DNA from: Deferribacter desulfuricans SSM1
GTDB lineage: Bacteria; Chrysiogenota; Deferribacteres; Deferribacterales; Deferribacteraceae
Length of the DNA stretch: 64,000 nucleotides
NCBI RefSeq assembly: GCF_000010985.1
Contig: NC_013939.1
Coordinates: 1 to 64,000 of the forward strand
Direction: 5' to 3'
Part shown: one piece after another, positions 13,232 to 22,054 of the stretch
How the letters are laid out: every line of letters starts with the position of its first letter
Position numbering within the stretch: the first letter of the stretch is position 1
The notes under the pieces: model-generated
Seen by the model: only the letters and a program-made list of their open reading frames with translations
What the model was told of the DNA's origin: nothing
The model's database searches: none
Translations under genes and position numbers: made by a program

Positions 13232-13918
13232 ATGGCTACAATTAAATGGTTAGGGCATGCTGCAGTTTTAATCAAAGGGAGTAAAAATATTCTGATAGAT
13301 CCATTTATAAAAGGGAATCCAGTTGCCAAGGTAAATATAGATGAGATTGATGTAGATTTAATATTGGTTACTCATGGACATCCAGATCATTTAGGGGACA
13401 CCATAGAAATATCTAAAAAGAAAAATATTCCTGTAATTGCGATTTTCGAAATAACAAATTATTTACAAAGCAAAGGGATAAATGACATTATACCTATGAA
13501 TATTGGAGGGAAAAGATCCTTTGATTTTGGTTGGGTAAAGATGGTTCCAGCTTTACATTCCTCATCAATAATAGATGCTGAAGGTATTCATTATGCAGGT
13601 AATCCTGTAGGTTATGTTGTTAATATTGATGGAAGCACAATCTATGTAGCTGGCGATACAGCACTCTTTAAAGATATGGAGATAATAGGTGAATTGTTAA
13701 AACCAGATATTGCTATTTTGCCTGTTGGAGACAATTTTACCATGGACATTGACGAGGCTATTTATGCGTGTAAATTGCTAAAAGTTAAAAAGATGATCCC
13801 AATTCATTATAATACATGGGATTTGATATCTATAGATATTGAAAAGTTTAAAAAGGATTGCGCAGATAAAGGGGTTGAAACAATTATTTTAGAGGTAAAT
13901 GGTGAATATGAAATCTAA
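13232..13918 (+). CDS. UPF0173 family metal-dependent hydrolase (metallo-beta-lactamase fold)
   Basis: A 228-residue protein of the metallo-beta-lactamase superfamily. The metal-binding motif THGHPDHLGD lies near residue 49, with later ligands in ALHSSS, AGDTALF and IPIHYNTW near the C-terminus. It begins MATIKWLGHAAVLI, as UPF0173 proteins do. The substrate is unknown. A good ribosome site (CCGGAGGT) precedes the ATG, and a TATAAT box at 13204-13209 hints at a promoter in the 127-base gap. The end overlaps the start region of mqnC, so the two are co-translated. Confidence 0.87.
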   Translation: MATIKWLGHAAVLIKGSKNILIDPFIKGNPVAKVNIDEIDVDLILVTHGHPDHLGDTIEISKKKNIPVIAIFEITNYLQSKGINDIIPMNIGGKRSFDFGWVKMVPALHSSSIIDAEGIHYAGNPVGYVVNIDGSTIYVAGDTALFKDMEIIGELLKPDIAILPVGDNFTMDIDEAIYACKLLKVKKMIPIHYNTWDLISIDIEKFKKDCADKGVETIILEVNGEYEI

Positions 13919-14957
13919 TATTAAACAAAGGGTTTCAAACAGTGAAGCTATTGATCTTTTTAACAAGTTAGATTTGTTAGAAATAGGTAAAATAGCTAAT
14001 GAAATCAGAAAAGAAAAACAGCCTGAAAATATTGTTACTTTTGTAATAGATAGAAATATTAATTATACAAACATTTGTATCTGTAAGTGTAAGTTTTGTG
14101 CTTTTTATCGTGATAAAGAGGATGAAGATGCTTATGTTTTGGATAAAGATACATTAAAGAGAAAGATTGATGAAACAAAAGAGCTTGGTGGTACTCAGAT
14201 TTTACTTCAAGGTGGTTTACATCCTGATTTTGATATAACCTTTTATGAAGATATGCTTAGGTTTATTAAAGAGCAGGGGATTTGGATACACGGCTTTTCC
14301 CCTCCTGAAATATATCATATTGCTAAAATGTCAGGTTTAAGTCTCAAGGATACTCTTAAAAGATTGATTGATGCAGGACTAGATTCAATCCCTGGTGGTG
14401 GAGCTGAATTATTAGTTGATTCTGAACGTACAAGAATCAGTCCAAATAAAATTAATTCAAATTTATGGCTTGAGGTAATGGAAACAGCACACAATTTAGG
14501 ACTAAGAACTACTGCAACTATGATGTTTAAGAAAAATGATAAAATAGAATATATTATAGAGCATTTAGAAAAAATTAGAAATCTACAGGATAAAACAGGA
14601 GGTTTTACTGCTTTTATCCCTTGGCCATTTCAACCAGATAACACTGAGCTTGGTGGAGAGCACGTGACCCCTTATGAATATTTAAAAGTTTTAGCACTTT
14701 CTAGAATATATCTTGATAATATCGATAATATACAGGTTTCATGGGTAACGCAGGGGCCAAAAATTGGACAAATTGGATTATTTTTTGGTGGTAACGATTT
14801 TGGTAGTTTGATGATAGAAGAAAATGTTGTGGCAGCTTGTGGTGCGACATATAGAATTTCTTTAGAGGATATGATACATAATATACAAAAGGCTGGTTTT
14901 ACACCAGCACAAAGGGATATGGAATATAATATTCTTAGGGTGTTTGATGAAAAATAA
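13908..14957 (+). CDS. mqnC: Cyclic dehypoxanthinyl futalosine synthase MqnC (radical SAM)
   Basis: Radical SAM enzyme of the futalosine route to menaquinone; converts dehypoxanthine futalosine to its cyclic form. The Fe-S cluster motif is CKCKFCAFYRD (CxxxCxxC type, near residue 58). Other family signatures are LQGGLHPD, IPGGGAELLVDSERTRISP and FIPWPFQPDNTELGG. Three starts are possible (ATG 13899, GTG 13902, ATG 13908); GAGGT at 13892-13896 favours 13908, giving 349 residues. It overlaps the UPF0173 gene. Other mqn genes are not in the window. Confidence 0.88.
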   Translation: MKSNIKQRVSNSEAIDLFNKLDLLEIGKIANEIRKEKQPENIVTFVIDRNINYTNICICKCKFCAFYRDKEDEDAYVLDKDTLKRKIDETKELGGTQILLQGGLHPDFDITFYEDMLRFIKEQGIWIHGFSPPEIYHIAKMSGLSLKDTLKRLIDAGLDSIPGGGAELLVDSERTRISPNKINSNLWLEVMETAHNLGLRTTATMMFKKNDKIEYIIEHLEKIRNLQDKTGGFTAFIPWPFQPDNTELGGEHVTPYEYLKVLALSRIYLDNIDNIQVSWVTQGPKIGQIGLFFGGNDFGSLMIEENVVAACGATYRISLEDMIHNIQKAGFTPAQRDMEYNILRVFDEK

Positions 14958-16095
14958 AGATTTTCTTGATATTTTAGTAGAAATTTCTGAAATGATGAAT
15001 GACATCACTGATATCGATTCTTTGCTTAGTAGAATAGTGGAGTTGGCAAAGGGTTATCTAAATGTTAGTAGAGTTTCAGTTATGCTAAAAGAGGGAGATT
15101 TTCTTAAAATAGTAGCTGGAGCAGGATTAAACTTTGATTATAAAGATTTTAAAATCAAGGTTGGTGAAGGTGCAAGTGGTTTGGTTGCAAAAACTGGTGA
15201 GACATTAGTTGTAAATGAATCTAAAAATATGAATAGTGAGTTTGGTTATCAGGCAAAATCATATATGTGTATCCCTTTGAAAGTAAAAGAAAATATTATT
15301 GGCGTGTTAAATATTACAGACAAAGTAAATGACTATTTTGATGAAAATGATGTTAAGATTGGAAAATATATGGCATCCCAGTGCGCATTAGCTATAGAGA
15401 GATATAATCTTTATGAAGAAGAAAAAAAGAGTGAAAAATTAAAACTTATTGGGAAGTTTACTTCATCTATAGCTCATGATATAAAAAATTTATTGAATAT
15501 TATTCAGGGGTATGTGGAGCTACTTGAAATAGAGTTGGATGATCACCCTGCTTTAAAAGAATACATTGATTCTATTGTTACAGAGCTAAAAATGATACAT
15601 GGTCTTACACTAGATATTTTAGACTTTTCCAAAAAAAATATTATGCTTAGAAGAGATGAAGTAAGGTTAAGCGAATTAATTTCAGAGATTAAAAAACACG
15701 CAGACATTATGATAAAATTTACTGATATAGATTTTACTATTAGTTATGAAAATGATACAAGTTTATTTATTGATAAAGAGAAGATATTTAGGGTTTTTAT
15801 GAACCTGATTAATAATTCTATTGAAGCTCTAAATGGAAAAGGTGTTATTAAAATAGATGCAAAAGTTATGGATGAATATGTTGTTTTTGAAGTTTACGAT
15901 AATGGTATTGGTATTAAAAAGGAAAATATCGATAAAATATTTGATCCATTTTTTACTTCTGGAAAAATAAAGGGGACTGGTCTTGGGTTGGCTGTGACAA
16001 AAGAGATTATTATTGCTCATGGTGGTGAAATATCGGTGGAATCAGAGGAAGGGGAGTATACCAAATTTATTATAAAACTTCCGGTTAAGAAATGA
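14947..16095 (+). CDS. GAF-domain sensor histidine kinase
   Basis: A soluble 382-residue two-component sensor. An N-terminal GAF domain (about 18-155) probably senses a small ligand or redox state. It is followed by a dimerisation region with the phospho-acceptor histidine in SIAHDIKN (near 178), then an ATPase domain with N box NLINNSIEAL, G1 box DNGIGI and G2 box GTGLGLAV. No membrane segment is visible. The ATG at 14947 is preferred to the adjacent TTG. It overlaps mqnC by 11 bases and fapA by 4. No response regulator lies nearby, so its partner is unknown. Confidence 0.88.
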   Translation: MKNKDFLDILVEISEMMNDITDIDSLLSRIVELAKGYLNVSRVSVMLKEGDFLKIVAGAGLNFDYKDFKIKVGEGASGLVAKTGETLVVNESKNMNSEFGYQAKSYMCIPLKVKENIIGVLNITDKVNDYFDENDVKIGKYMASQCALAIERYNLYEEEKKSEKLKLIGKFTSSIAHDIKNLLNIIQGYVELLEIELDDHPALKEYIDSIVTELKMIHGLTLDILDFSKKNIMLRRDEVRLSELISEIKKHADIMIKFTDIDFTISYENDTSLFIDKEKIFRVFMNLINNSIEALNGKGVIKIDAKVMDEYVVFEVYDNGIGIKKENIDKIFDPFFTSGKIKGTGLGLAVTKEIIIAHGGEISVESEEGEYTKFIIKLPVKK

Positions 16096-17624
16096 TTTTA
16101 AGATATTTAAAAAAGCAAGCAAAAGATGAATTTGAAAATATTTTAAAGAATACTTATAAGCTTAGTAAAGAAAGTTATTTAATAAAAGAGAAAGACACCT
16201 ATTTAGAAGCAGAAATCAATAGTCAACACAGTTTTGATGCTAAAGTTGAGTTAAATTATTTAGATAATGATATGATATTAAAAATATCTTTATATCCAGA
16301 TTTAAATGGGAAAAATATTGAGCTAAATTATCTTTTGGAACTGATAAAATCCGAAAATATAAAAGATGTTATGATGGAGAGAGTTACAGAAGCTTACGAT
16401 CTATTTCAAAAACGTTATATTATAAAAGATGTTACAATTGCAAAAGGGATTAAGCCAATTAAAGGTAAAAATGCGAGGCTCATTTTACATTTTGAAGAAA
16501 AAATCAAAGATAAAACTGATGAACATAGTGGAGGAAAAGTAGATTATAAAGAAATACATAACATAATAAATGTGAAAAAAGGAGAATTGTTAATTACTAA
16601 AATACCTGCAACAAAAGGTGTTCCTGGTGTTACTGTTAAAGGTGCAATAATTCCTGCAGAAGAAGGGAAAGATATAGAGATTACCGTTTTAGAAGGGGTT
16701 GATGTATTAGAAAATGGGAGAAAATATGTTGCAGCTATTGATGGACACGTGGTTTTTGAAAACTTAAAACTTGCCGTATATCCCATTTATACAGTTAAAA
16801 ATGTTGATTATAGTGTAGGTAATATTGATTTTTTGGGAACTGTCCATGTTCTTGGAGATGTTTTAGCTGATTTCAAAATAAAAGCCTCTAAAGATATAGT
16901 CATAGATGGGATTTGTGAAGATGCTAGTTTGTATGCAGGTGAAAATATATATATCAATCAAGGTATCAAAGGGAAACTGAAAAATGAGATGATAGCAGAA
17001 AATGATTTTGTTATTAGGTTTGCAGAAAATGCTAAAATTGCTGCAAAAAGAAATGTTGTTGTAAAAAATTATATTTTAAATTGTAGGGTTAAAGCTGGTG
17101 ACAAGGTAGTAGCATTAGAAGGTAAAGGGCAGATTGCTGGTGGTATAATAGAAACTTATAATGGTATTGAATGTTTAGAATTAGGTAGTTTGGGAAGTGA
17201 AAAATTTAAAGTGATTGCTGGAGTGAACCCTTTCTTTATTGAGTTAATCAAAAGTAAAGAGGAGGAGTTGGAAAAATTTATTGCTAATATAAATAAGATT
17301 GATGAGGCTTTAAAGAATATAAATTTAAAAGATGAAAAGGTTAAAAAGAATGAAAATGTAAAAAAGATGTTGTTAATGAGGAAAAAATTAGGACAGAAAA
17401 TAGAAACAATTAAAAATGAAATAAATGAGTACAAAAATAAAATTTTTAATAAAAAGGCTAAAATTCGTGTAAAAGGTGTTGTATATTCAGGTATTGATAT
17501 TAAAATTTGTGAAGCATACACAAAGGTAAATGAAAGTATGAGAGAAGTTTTATTTTTTTTAGAACCAAAATACAATCAAGTAGGTTGGGTAAGTTTAGAA
17601 GGTTTAGATGAAATTAATGAATGA
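16092..17624 (+). CDS. FapA family protein (DUF342, polymer-forming/flagellar assembly A domain)
   Basis: A 510-residue DUF342/FapA-type protein. Residues about 95-370 hold the repetitive beta-rich region with short hydrophobic repeats (GTVHVLGDVLADFKIKASKD, then further turns), resembling bactofilin-like helices. Residues about 385-455 form a lysine/glutamate-rich coiled coil. The family occurs in many flagellated or piliated bacteria, but its biochemical role is poorly defined. It overlaps the kinase by 4 bases (ATGA) and its end overlaps uvrA, so it is part of a coupled operon. Confidence 0.78.
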   Translation: MILRYLKKQAKDEFENILKNTYKLSKESYLIKEKDTYLEAEINSQHSFDAKVELNYLDNDMILKISLYPDLNGKNIELNYLLELIKSENIKDVMMERVTEAYDLFQKRYIIKDVTIAKGIKPIKGKNARLILHFEEKIKDKTDEHSGGKVDYKEIHNIINVKKGELLITKIPATKGVPGVTVKGAIIPAEEGKDIEITVLEGVDVLENGRKYVAAIDGHVVFENLKLAVYPIYTVKNVDYSVGNIDFLGTVHVLGDVLADFKIKASKDIVIDGICEDASLYAGENIYINQGIKGKLKNEMIAENDFVIRFAENAKIAAKRNVVVKNYILNCRVKAGDKVVALEGKGQIAGGIIETYNGIECLELGSLGSEKFKVIAGVNPFFIELIKSKEEELEKFIANINKIDEALKNINLKDEKVKKNENVKKMLLMRKKLGQKIETIKNEINEYKNKIFNKKAKIRVKGVVYSGIDIKICEAYTKVNESMREVLFFLEPKYNQVGWVSLEGLDEINE

Positions 17625-20430
17625 TAAGATTATTGTCAGAGGGGCAAGGCAGCATAATCTAAAAAATATTGATGTAGAAATTCCTAAAAATAAGCTTGTA
17701 GTAATTACCGGTGTCAGTGGCTCAGGTAAATCTTCTCTTGCTATAGATACGCTTTATGCTGAAGGGCAGAGAAGATATGTGGAGTCTCTTACTGCTTATG
17801 CAAGACAATTTCTTGAACTAATGGAAAAACCGGATGTGGATTCAATAGAATTTTTATCCCCATCTATTTGTATTGAGCAGAAAACTATAAGTAGTAATCC
17901 AAGATCTACAGTAGGGACGGTAACTGAGATTTATGATTATTTAAGATTACTTTTCGCACGTGTTGGTGATGTTTTTTGCCCTGTGTGCGGTAAGAAAATT
18001 GAAAAATATAGTGTACAAAATATTGTTGATAAAGTTATGGAGCTTCCCTTTGGCACAAAGGTTGAGATTCTTTCTCCTGTCATTAGAGGTAAAAAGGGTG
18101 AGTTTAAACAGTTATTTAAAAATCTTTTAAAAAATGGTTTTGTAAGAGGGTATGTTGACGGAGAATTAGTAAGATTTGAAGATGAAATAGAATTAAATAA
18201 AAATGTTAAACATGAAATTGAAGTAGTTGTCGATAGATTAATTATTAAAGATGGTATAAAAAGACGACTTACCGATTCTATTGAAGCTGCACTTAAATTG
18301 TCTGAAGGGTTGATAATAGTAAAAACCGATGAAGAGAAGAAATTGTACAGCGAAAATTTTGCCTGTGCTGAGTGTAATGTGAGTTTCGCTGAGATTGAAC
18401 CAAGAATATTCTCTTTTAACAACCCTTATGGAGCCTGTCCTGAGTGTGATGGTATAGGGATAAAGATGATTTTTGATGTAGATTTGATAGTCCCTGATAA
18501 AAATCTTTCTGTTAGAGAGAATGCAATTAAACCTTGGGAAGGTTTAGATGATTTTTATTTTTATAATACTTTGCTAACACTGAGTCAAAAGTATGATATT
18601 GATTTAAATAAACCTTTTGAAAAGTTAGATGACGATAAAAAGAATATTTTATTATATGGCGTGCCAGAGCCTCTTGAAATGTTTACTTTTAAAGGTGAGA
18701 AAAAAGTTTTTTATAAAAAAAAGTTTGATGGCGTTATAGGTTATTTAAAGGAGAAACTTTATTCTGGGGTTAAATCTGATGTGGATTTTGCAAGACAGTT
18801 CATGTCCGAGATGCCTTGTGAATTGTGTAATGGCACAAGACTAAGACGAGAATCGTTGGCAATAAAGATTGGTGGAAAGAATATTGCTGAGTTATCTAAT
18901 CTTACCATAAAAGATTTGTATGGTTTTATTATTCATCTTGAGTTTGAGGGGTTTAAAGCTGATGTAGCAGGAAGGATTATTAAAGAAATAGAGAGAAGAT
19001 TAAAGTTTTTGTTAGATGTGGGACTCGATTATCTCACTTTGGATAGAAGAGCAGGTACTTTAAGTGGTGGTGAGTCACAAAGAATTAGACTTGCAACTCA
19101 GATTGGTGCTGGGTTAACAGGGGTTTTATATGTTTTAGATGAACCTAGTATTGGTTTGCATCAAAGGGATAATGATAGACTAATAAGTACATTAAAAGGG
19201 TTAAGAGATATAGGTAATACAGTAATTGTTGTGGAGCATGATGAAGACACTATTAGAGAATCAGATTGGGTTATTGATATGGGGCCTTTTGCTGGGAGGC
19301 ATGGTGGTGAAGTTGTTTTTTCAGGTACTCCTAAAGAACTAATAAAAAGCAATACTTCTTTAACTGGTAAATATTTATCAGGTAAATTATCAATAGATCT
19401 ACCACAGGTTAGAAGAAATGGTAATGGAAAATTTATAAAGATTAAAGGTGCAAAAAAACATAATTTAAAAAATATTGATGTAGAATTCCCTTTAGGCACT
19501 ATGATTTGTGTAACAGGAGTTAGTGGTTCTGGAAAATCTACTCTGGTTATAGATGTTCTTTATGATTCTGTGGTTAGAAAATTGAGAGGCCAAGGTGTTA
19601 GAAAAGAGAGTTGTGATGATTTACTGGGGATAGAATACATTGATAAGGTAATAGATATCGATCAAAGTCCGATAGGAAGGACTCCTCGCTCAAACCCTGC
19701 AACTTATACAGGAGTATTTACAGATATTAGAGAGATCTTTGCTATGACAATGGATGCGAAGAAACGTGGTTACAAAATGGGTAGGTTCAGTTTTAATGTT
19801 AAAGGTGGTAGATGTGAAAATTGCCAAGGTGAAGGATATATTAAAATAGAGATGCACTTTTTACCAGATATGTATGTTAAATGCGATGTTTGCCATGGGA
19901 CAAGATATAATAGAGACACGCTTGATATAAAATATAAAGGTAAAAATATAGCCGAAGTTCTTGATATGACTGTAAATCAAGCATATGAATTTTTTGAAAA
20001 TATCCCAAAGTTGAAAAATAAACTTGAAGTTTTAAGAGATGTTGGATTAGGTTATATTAAGCTTGGGCAGCCTGCAACTACTTTGTCAGGTGGTGAAGCA
20101 CAAAGGATAAAACTTGCAAAAGAGCTTATGAAAAGGATGACAGGAAAAACACTTTATCTTTTTGATGAGCCTACAACAGGCCTTCATATGGATGATGTGA
20201 AAAAGTTAATAGATGTATTTCAGAGGTTGGTTGATGCTGGTAATACGGTTGTAATAATAGAGCACAATTTAGATGTTATTAAATGTGCAGATTATATAAT
20301 AGATTTGGGTCCTGAGGGAGGTGAAAATGGAGGGGAGCTTGTGTTTACAGGTACCCCAGAGGATTGTATAAATTGTGAAAAGTCGTATACCGGTTATTAT
20401 TTAAAAGGGAAAATACATGCAAAAGTTTAA
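17608..20430 (+). CDS. uvrA: Excinuclease ABC subunit A
   Basis: Damage-recognition ATPase of nucleotide excision repair. There are two ABC modules: Walker A GVSGSGKSSLA near residue 36 and GVSGSGKSTLV near 635, each with signature LSGGESQR or LSGGEAQR and D-E-P boxes. Zinc-binding cysteines occur in CPVCGKK, CAECN, CPECDG and the CENCQGEGY...CDVCHG module. Length 940 is standard. The ATG at 17608 is chosen because AGAAGG sits five bases upstream. It overlaps fapA by 17 bases and the amidase gene by 14. Confidence 0.97.
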   Translation: MKLMNDKIIVRGARQHNLKNIDVEIPKNKLVVITGVSGSGKSSLAIDTLYAEGQRRYVESLTAYARQFLELMEKPDVDSIEFLSPSICIEQKTISSNPRSTVGTVTEIYDYLRLLFARVGDVFCPVCGKKIEKYSVQNIVDKVMELPFGTKVEILSPVIRGKKGEFKQLFKNLLKNGFVRGYVDGELVRFEDEIELNKNVKHEIEVVVDRLIIKDGIKRRLTDSIEAALKLSEGLIIVKTDEEKKLYSENFACAECNVSFAEIEPRIFSFNNPYGACPECDGIGIKMIFDVDLIVPDKNLSVRENAIKPWEGLDDFYFYNTLLTLSQKYDIDLNKPFEKLDDDKKNILLYGVPEPLEMFTFKGEKKVFYKKKFDGVIGYLKEKLYSGVKSDVDFARQFMSEMPCELCNGTRLRRESLAIKIGGKNIAELSNLTIKDLYGFIIHLEFEGFKADVAGRIIKEIERRLKFLLDVGLDYLTLDRRAGTLSGGESQRIRLATQIGAGLTGVLYVLDEPSIGLHQRDNDRLISTLKGLRDIGNTVIVVEHDEDTIRESDWVIDMGPFAGRHGGEVVFSGTPKELIKSNTSLTGKYLSGKLSIDLPQVRRNGNGKFIKIKGAKKHNLKNIDVEFPLGTMICVTGVSGSGKSTLVIDVLYDSVVRKLRGQGVRKESCDDLLGIEYIDKVIDIDQSPIGRTPRSNPATYTGVFTDIREIFAMTMDAKKRGYKMGRFSFNVKGGRCENCQGEGYIKIEMHFLPDMYVKCDVCHGTRYNRDTLDIKYKGKNIAEVLDMTVNQAYEFFENIPKLKNKLEVLRDVGLGYIKLGQPATTLSGGEAQRIKLAKELMKRMTGKTLYLFDEPTTGLHMDDVKKLIDVFQRLVDAGNTVVIIEHNLDVIKCADYIIDLGPEGGENGGELVFTGTPEDCINCEKSYTGYYLKGKIHAKV

Positions 20431-22054
20431 TAGATTAATAATAATACTTTTAGTTATTTTTTTTGTGCCTTTAGTATATGCAAGTATAACTTCTGAGTAT
20501 AATAGTGCGAAGCGAGATTTGAAATATGTTGAAAAATCAAAAAAGGTTTCGAGACAATCATATATCCTTATTGCTGAGAAATTTTATAAAATTTACAGCA
20601 GATACCCTAAGTCATCTTTGGCGGATGATGCTCTTTATTTATGCGCTAAAACTTATTTAAAGTCTTATTATAGATTTAAAAATCGCAATGATCTTGATTA
20701 TGCTTTAAAGTATTTCAGACTTCTTGCAGCAAATTATAAATCAAGATGGGCCGCTGATGCATATTATCAAGCTGCTTATATCTATTATGTTAAAAAGGAT
20801 TATATTAGTGCAAAATATATGATAAAAAAACTCAAAGCAAAGTATCCAAAGAGTTCTAAAGTAAAAGAGGCAAACAGGTTATTAGCAAAGATTGAGAAGG
20901 CAACAAATAAGAAAAAAGTTGCTAAAAAAGGTTCTTATAAAAAAGATAATCATAAATCAAAAGTTGCTAACAATACCAATAAAGTGTTGGTAAGAGGGAT
21001 CAGGTATTGGTCAAACAAAGATTACACAAGAATAGTTATAGATTTAAATAAAAAAGCAAAATTTGAAAAGCACTGGCTTAAAGAGAATAAAAAGTTAAAT
21101 TTACCACCAAGACTTTTTGTAGATATTTATAACTCTGATGTTTCTAAAAATATCCCTGATACAATAAATGTTAAGGATGGTTTAATTAGTAGAATTAGAT
21201 GGGGCAAATTTAAAGATGATGTTACTAGGGTTGTTTTAGATACTATTTCAGTGGAAGATTTTACAGTTTTTCAGTTAGTTAATCCAGCTAGGATAGTTAT
21301 TGATGTTTCAGGGAAAGGTGATATTAAAAGTTATGTTGTCAAAAACAATAAAAATGAAAAATATAATAATACTCTTGCATCTGTTTTCGGCCTAAAAGTA
21401 AAAACGATAGTTATAGATCCTGGACATGGGGGGAAAGATCCTGGATGTAACTATTATGGGTTAAAAGAAAAAGATATTGTTTTGGATATAGGTCTTTATC
21501 TAAGGGAACTTTTAAGAAAGAAAACGCATTTAAAAGTCTTAATGACAAGGGATAGAGATATATTTATCCCATTAGAAGAAAGAACAGCTTTTGCTAATAA
21601 ACATAAAGCTGATATATTTGTTTCAATACATGTTAATGCAAGTAGGAATAGAAGGGCAAAAGGTGTAGAAACTTATGTTCTTAATGTTACAAAGGATAAA
21701 TCAGCTCTTGAGGTAGCAGCTTTTGAAAATCAAGCTACTGAGAAGTCGTTGTCTGATTTGCAAGGGATATTAAAAGATATAATTTTGAATTCCAAATTAG
21801 AAGAATCTTTGATATTGGCTAAAAATGTACAGGATAATTTAGTTTCTCAGATTAAGAGTGTTAATCTTGGGGTTAAACAGGCACCTTTTTATGTATTGGT
21901 TGGTGCGAAGATGCCATCTATTTTAGTGGAAACAGGGTTTTTGAGTAATAAGTCTGAGGCAAGAAAATTTGCTACAAAGAGATATAGAGAGCAGATAGCG
22001 GAAGGGATTTTTGATGGATTGATGTCATATATTAAAAAATATAATGGCAAATAG
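20417..22054 (+). CDS. N-acetylmuramoyl-L-alanine amidase with AMIN domain
   Basis: Periplasmic cell-wall amidase of the AmiC type, which cleaves septal peptidoglycan. A signal peptide (about 1-24) is followed by TPR/YbgF-like helices (YPKSSLADDALYLCAK), an AMIN targeting domain (about 190-300) and an Amidase_3 catalytic domain (about 325-545). Zinc ligands appear in DPGHGGKDPG, LKEKDIVLD and SIHVNAS; the catalytic glutamate is in LVETGFLSN. The N-terminal TPR-like extension is unusual compared with E. coli AmiC. The gene overlaps uvrA and abuts tamB directly. Confidence 0.92.
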   Translation: MQKFNRLIIILLVIFFVPLVYASITSEYNSAKRDLKYVEKSKKVSRQSYILIAEKFYKIYSRYPKSSLADDALYLCAKTYLKSYYRFKNRNDLDYALKYFRLLAANYKSRWAADAYYQAAYIYYVKKDYISAKYMIKKLKAKYPKSSKVKEANRLLAKIEKATNKKKVAKKGSYKKDNHKSKVANNTNKVLVRGIRYWSNKDYTRIVIDLNKKAKFEKHWLKENKKLNLPPRLFVDIYNSDVSKNIPDTINVKDGLISRIRWGKFKDDVTRVVLDTISVEDFTVFQLVNPARIVIDVSGKGDIKSYVVKNNKNEKYNNTLASVFGLKVKTIVIDPGHGGKDPGCNYYGLKEKDIVLDIGLYLRELLRKKTHLKVLMTRDRDIFIPLEERTAFANKHKADIFVSIHVNASRNRRAKGVETYVLNVTKDKSALEVAAFENQATEKSLSDLQGILKDIILNSKLEESLILAKNVQDNLVSQIKSVNLGVKQAPFYVLVGAKMPSILVETGFLSNKSEARKFATKRYREQIAEGIFDGLMSYIKKYNGK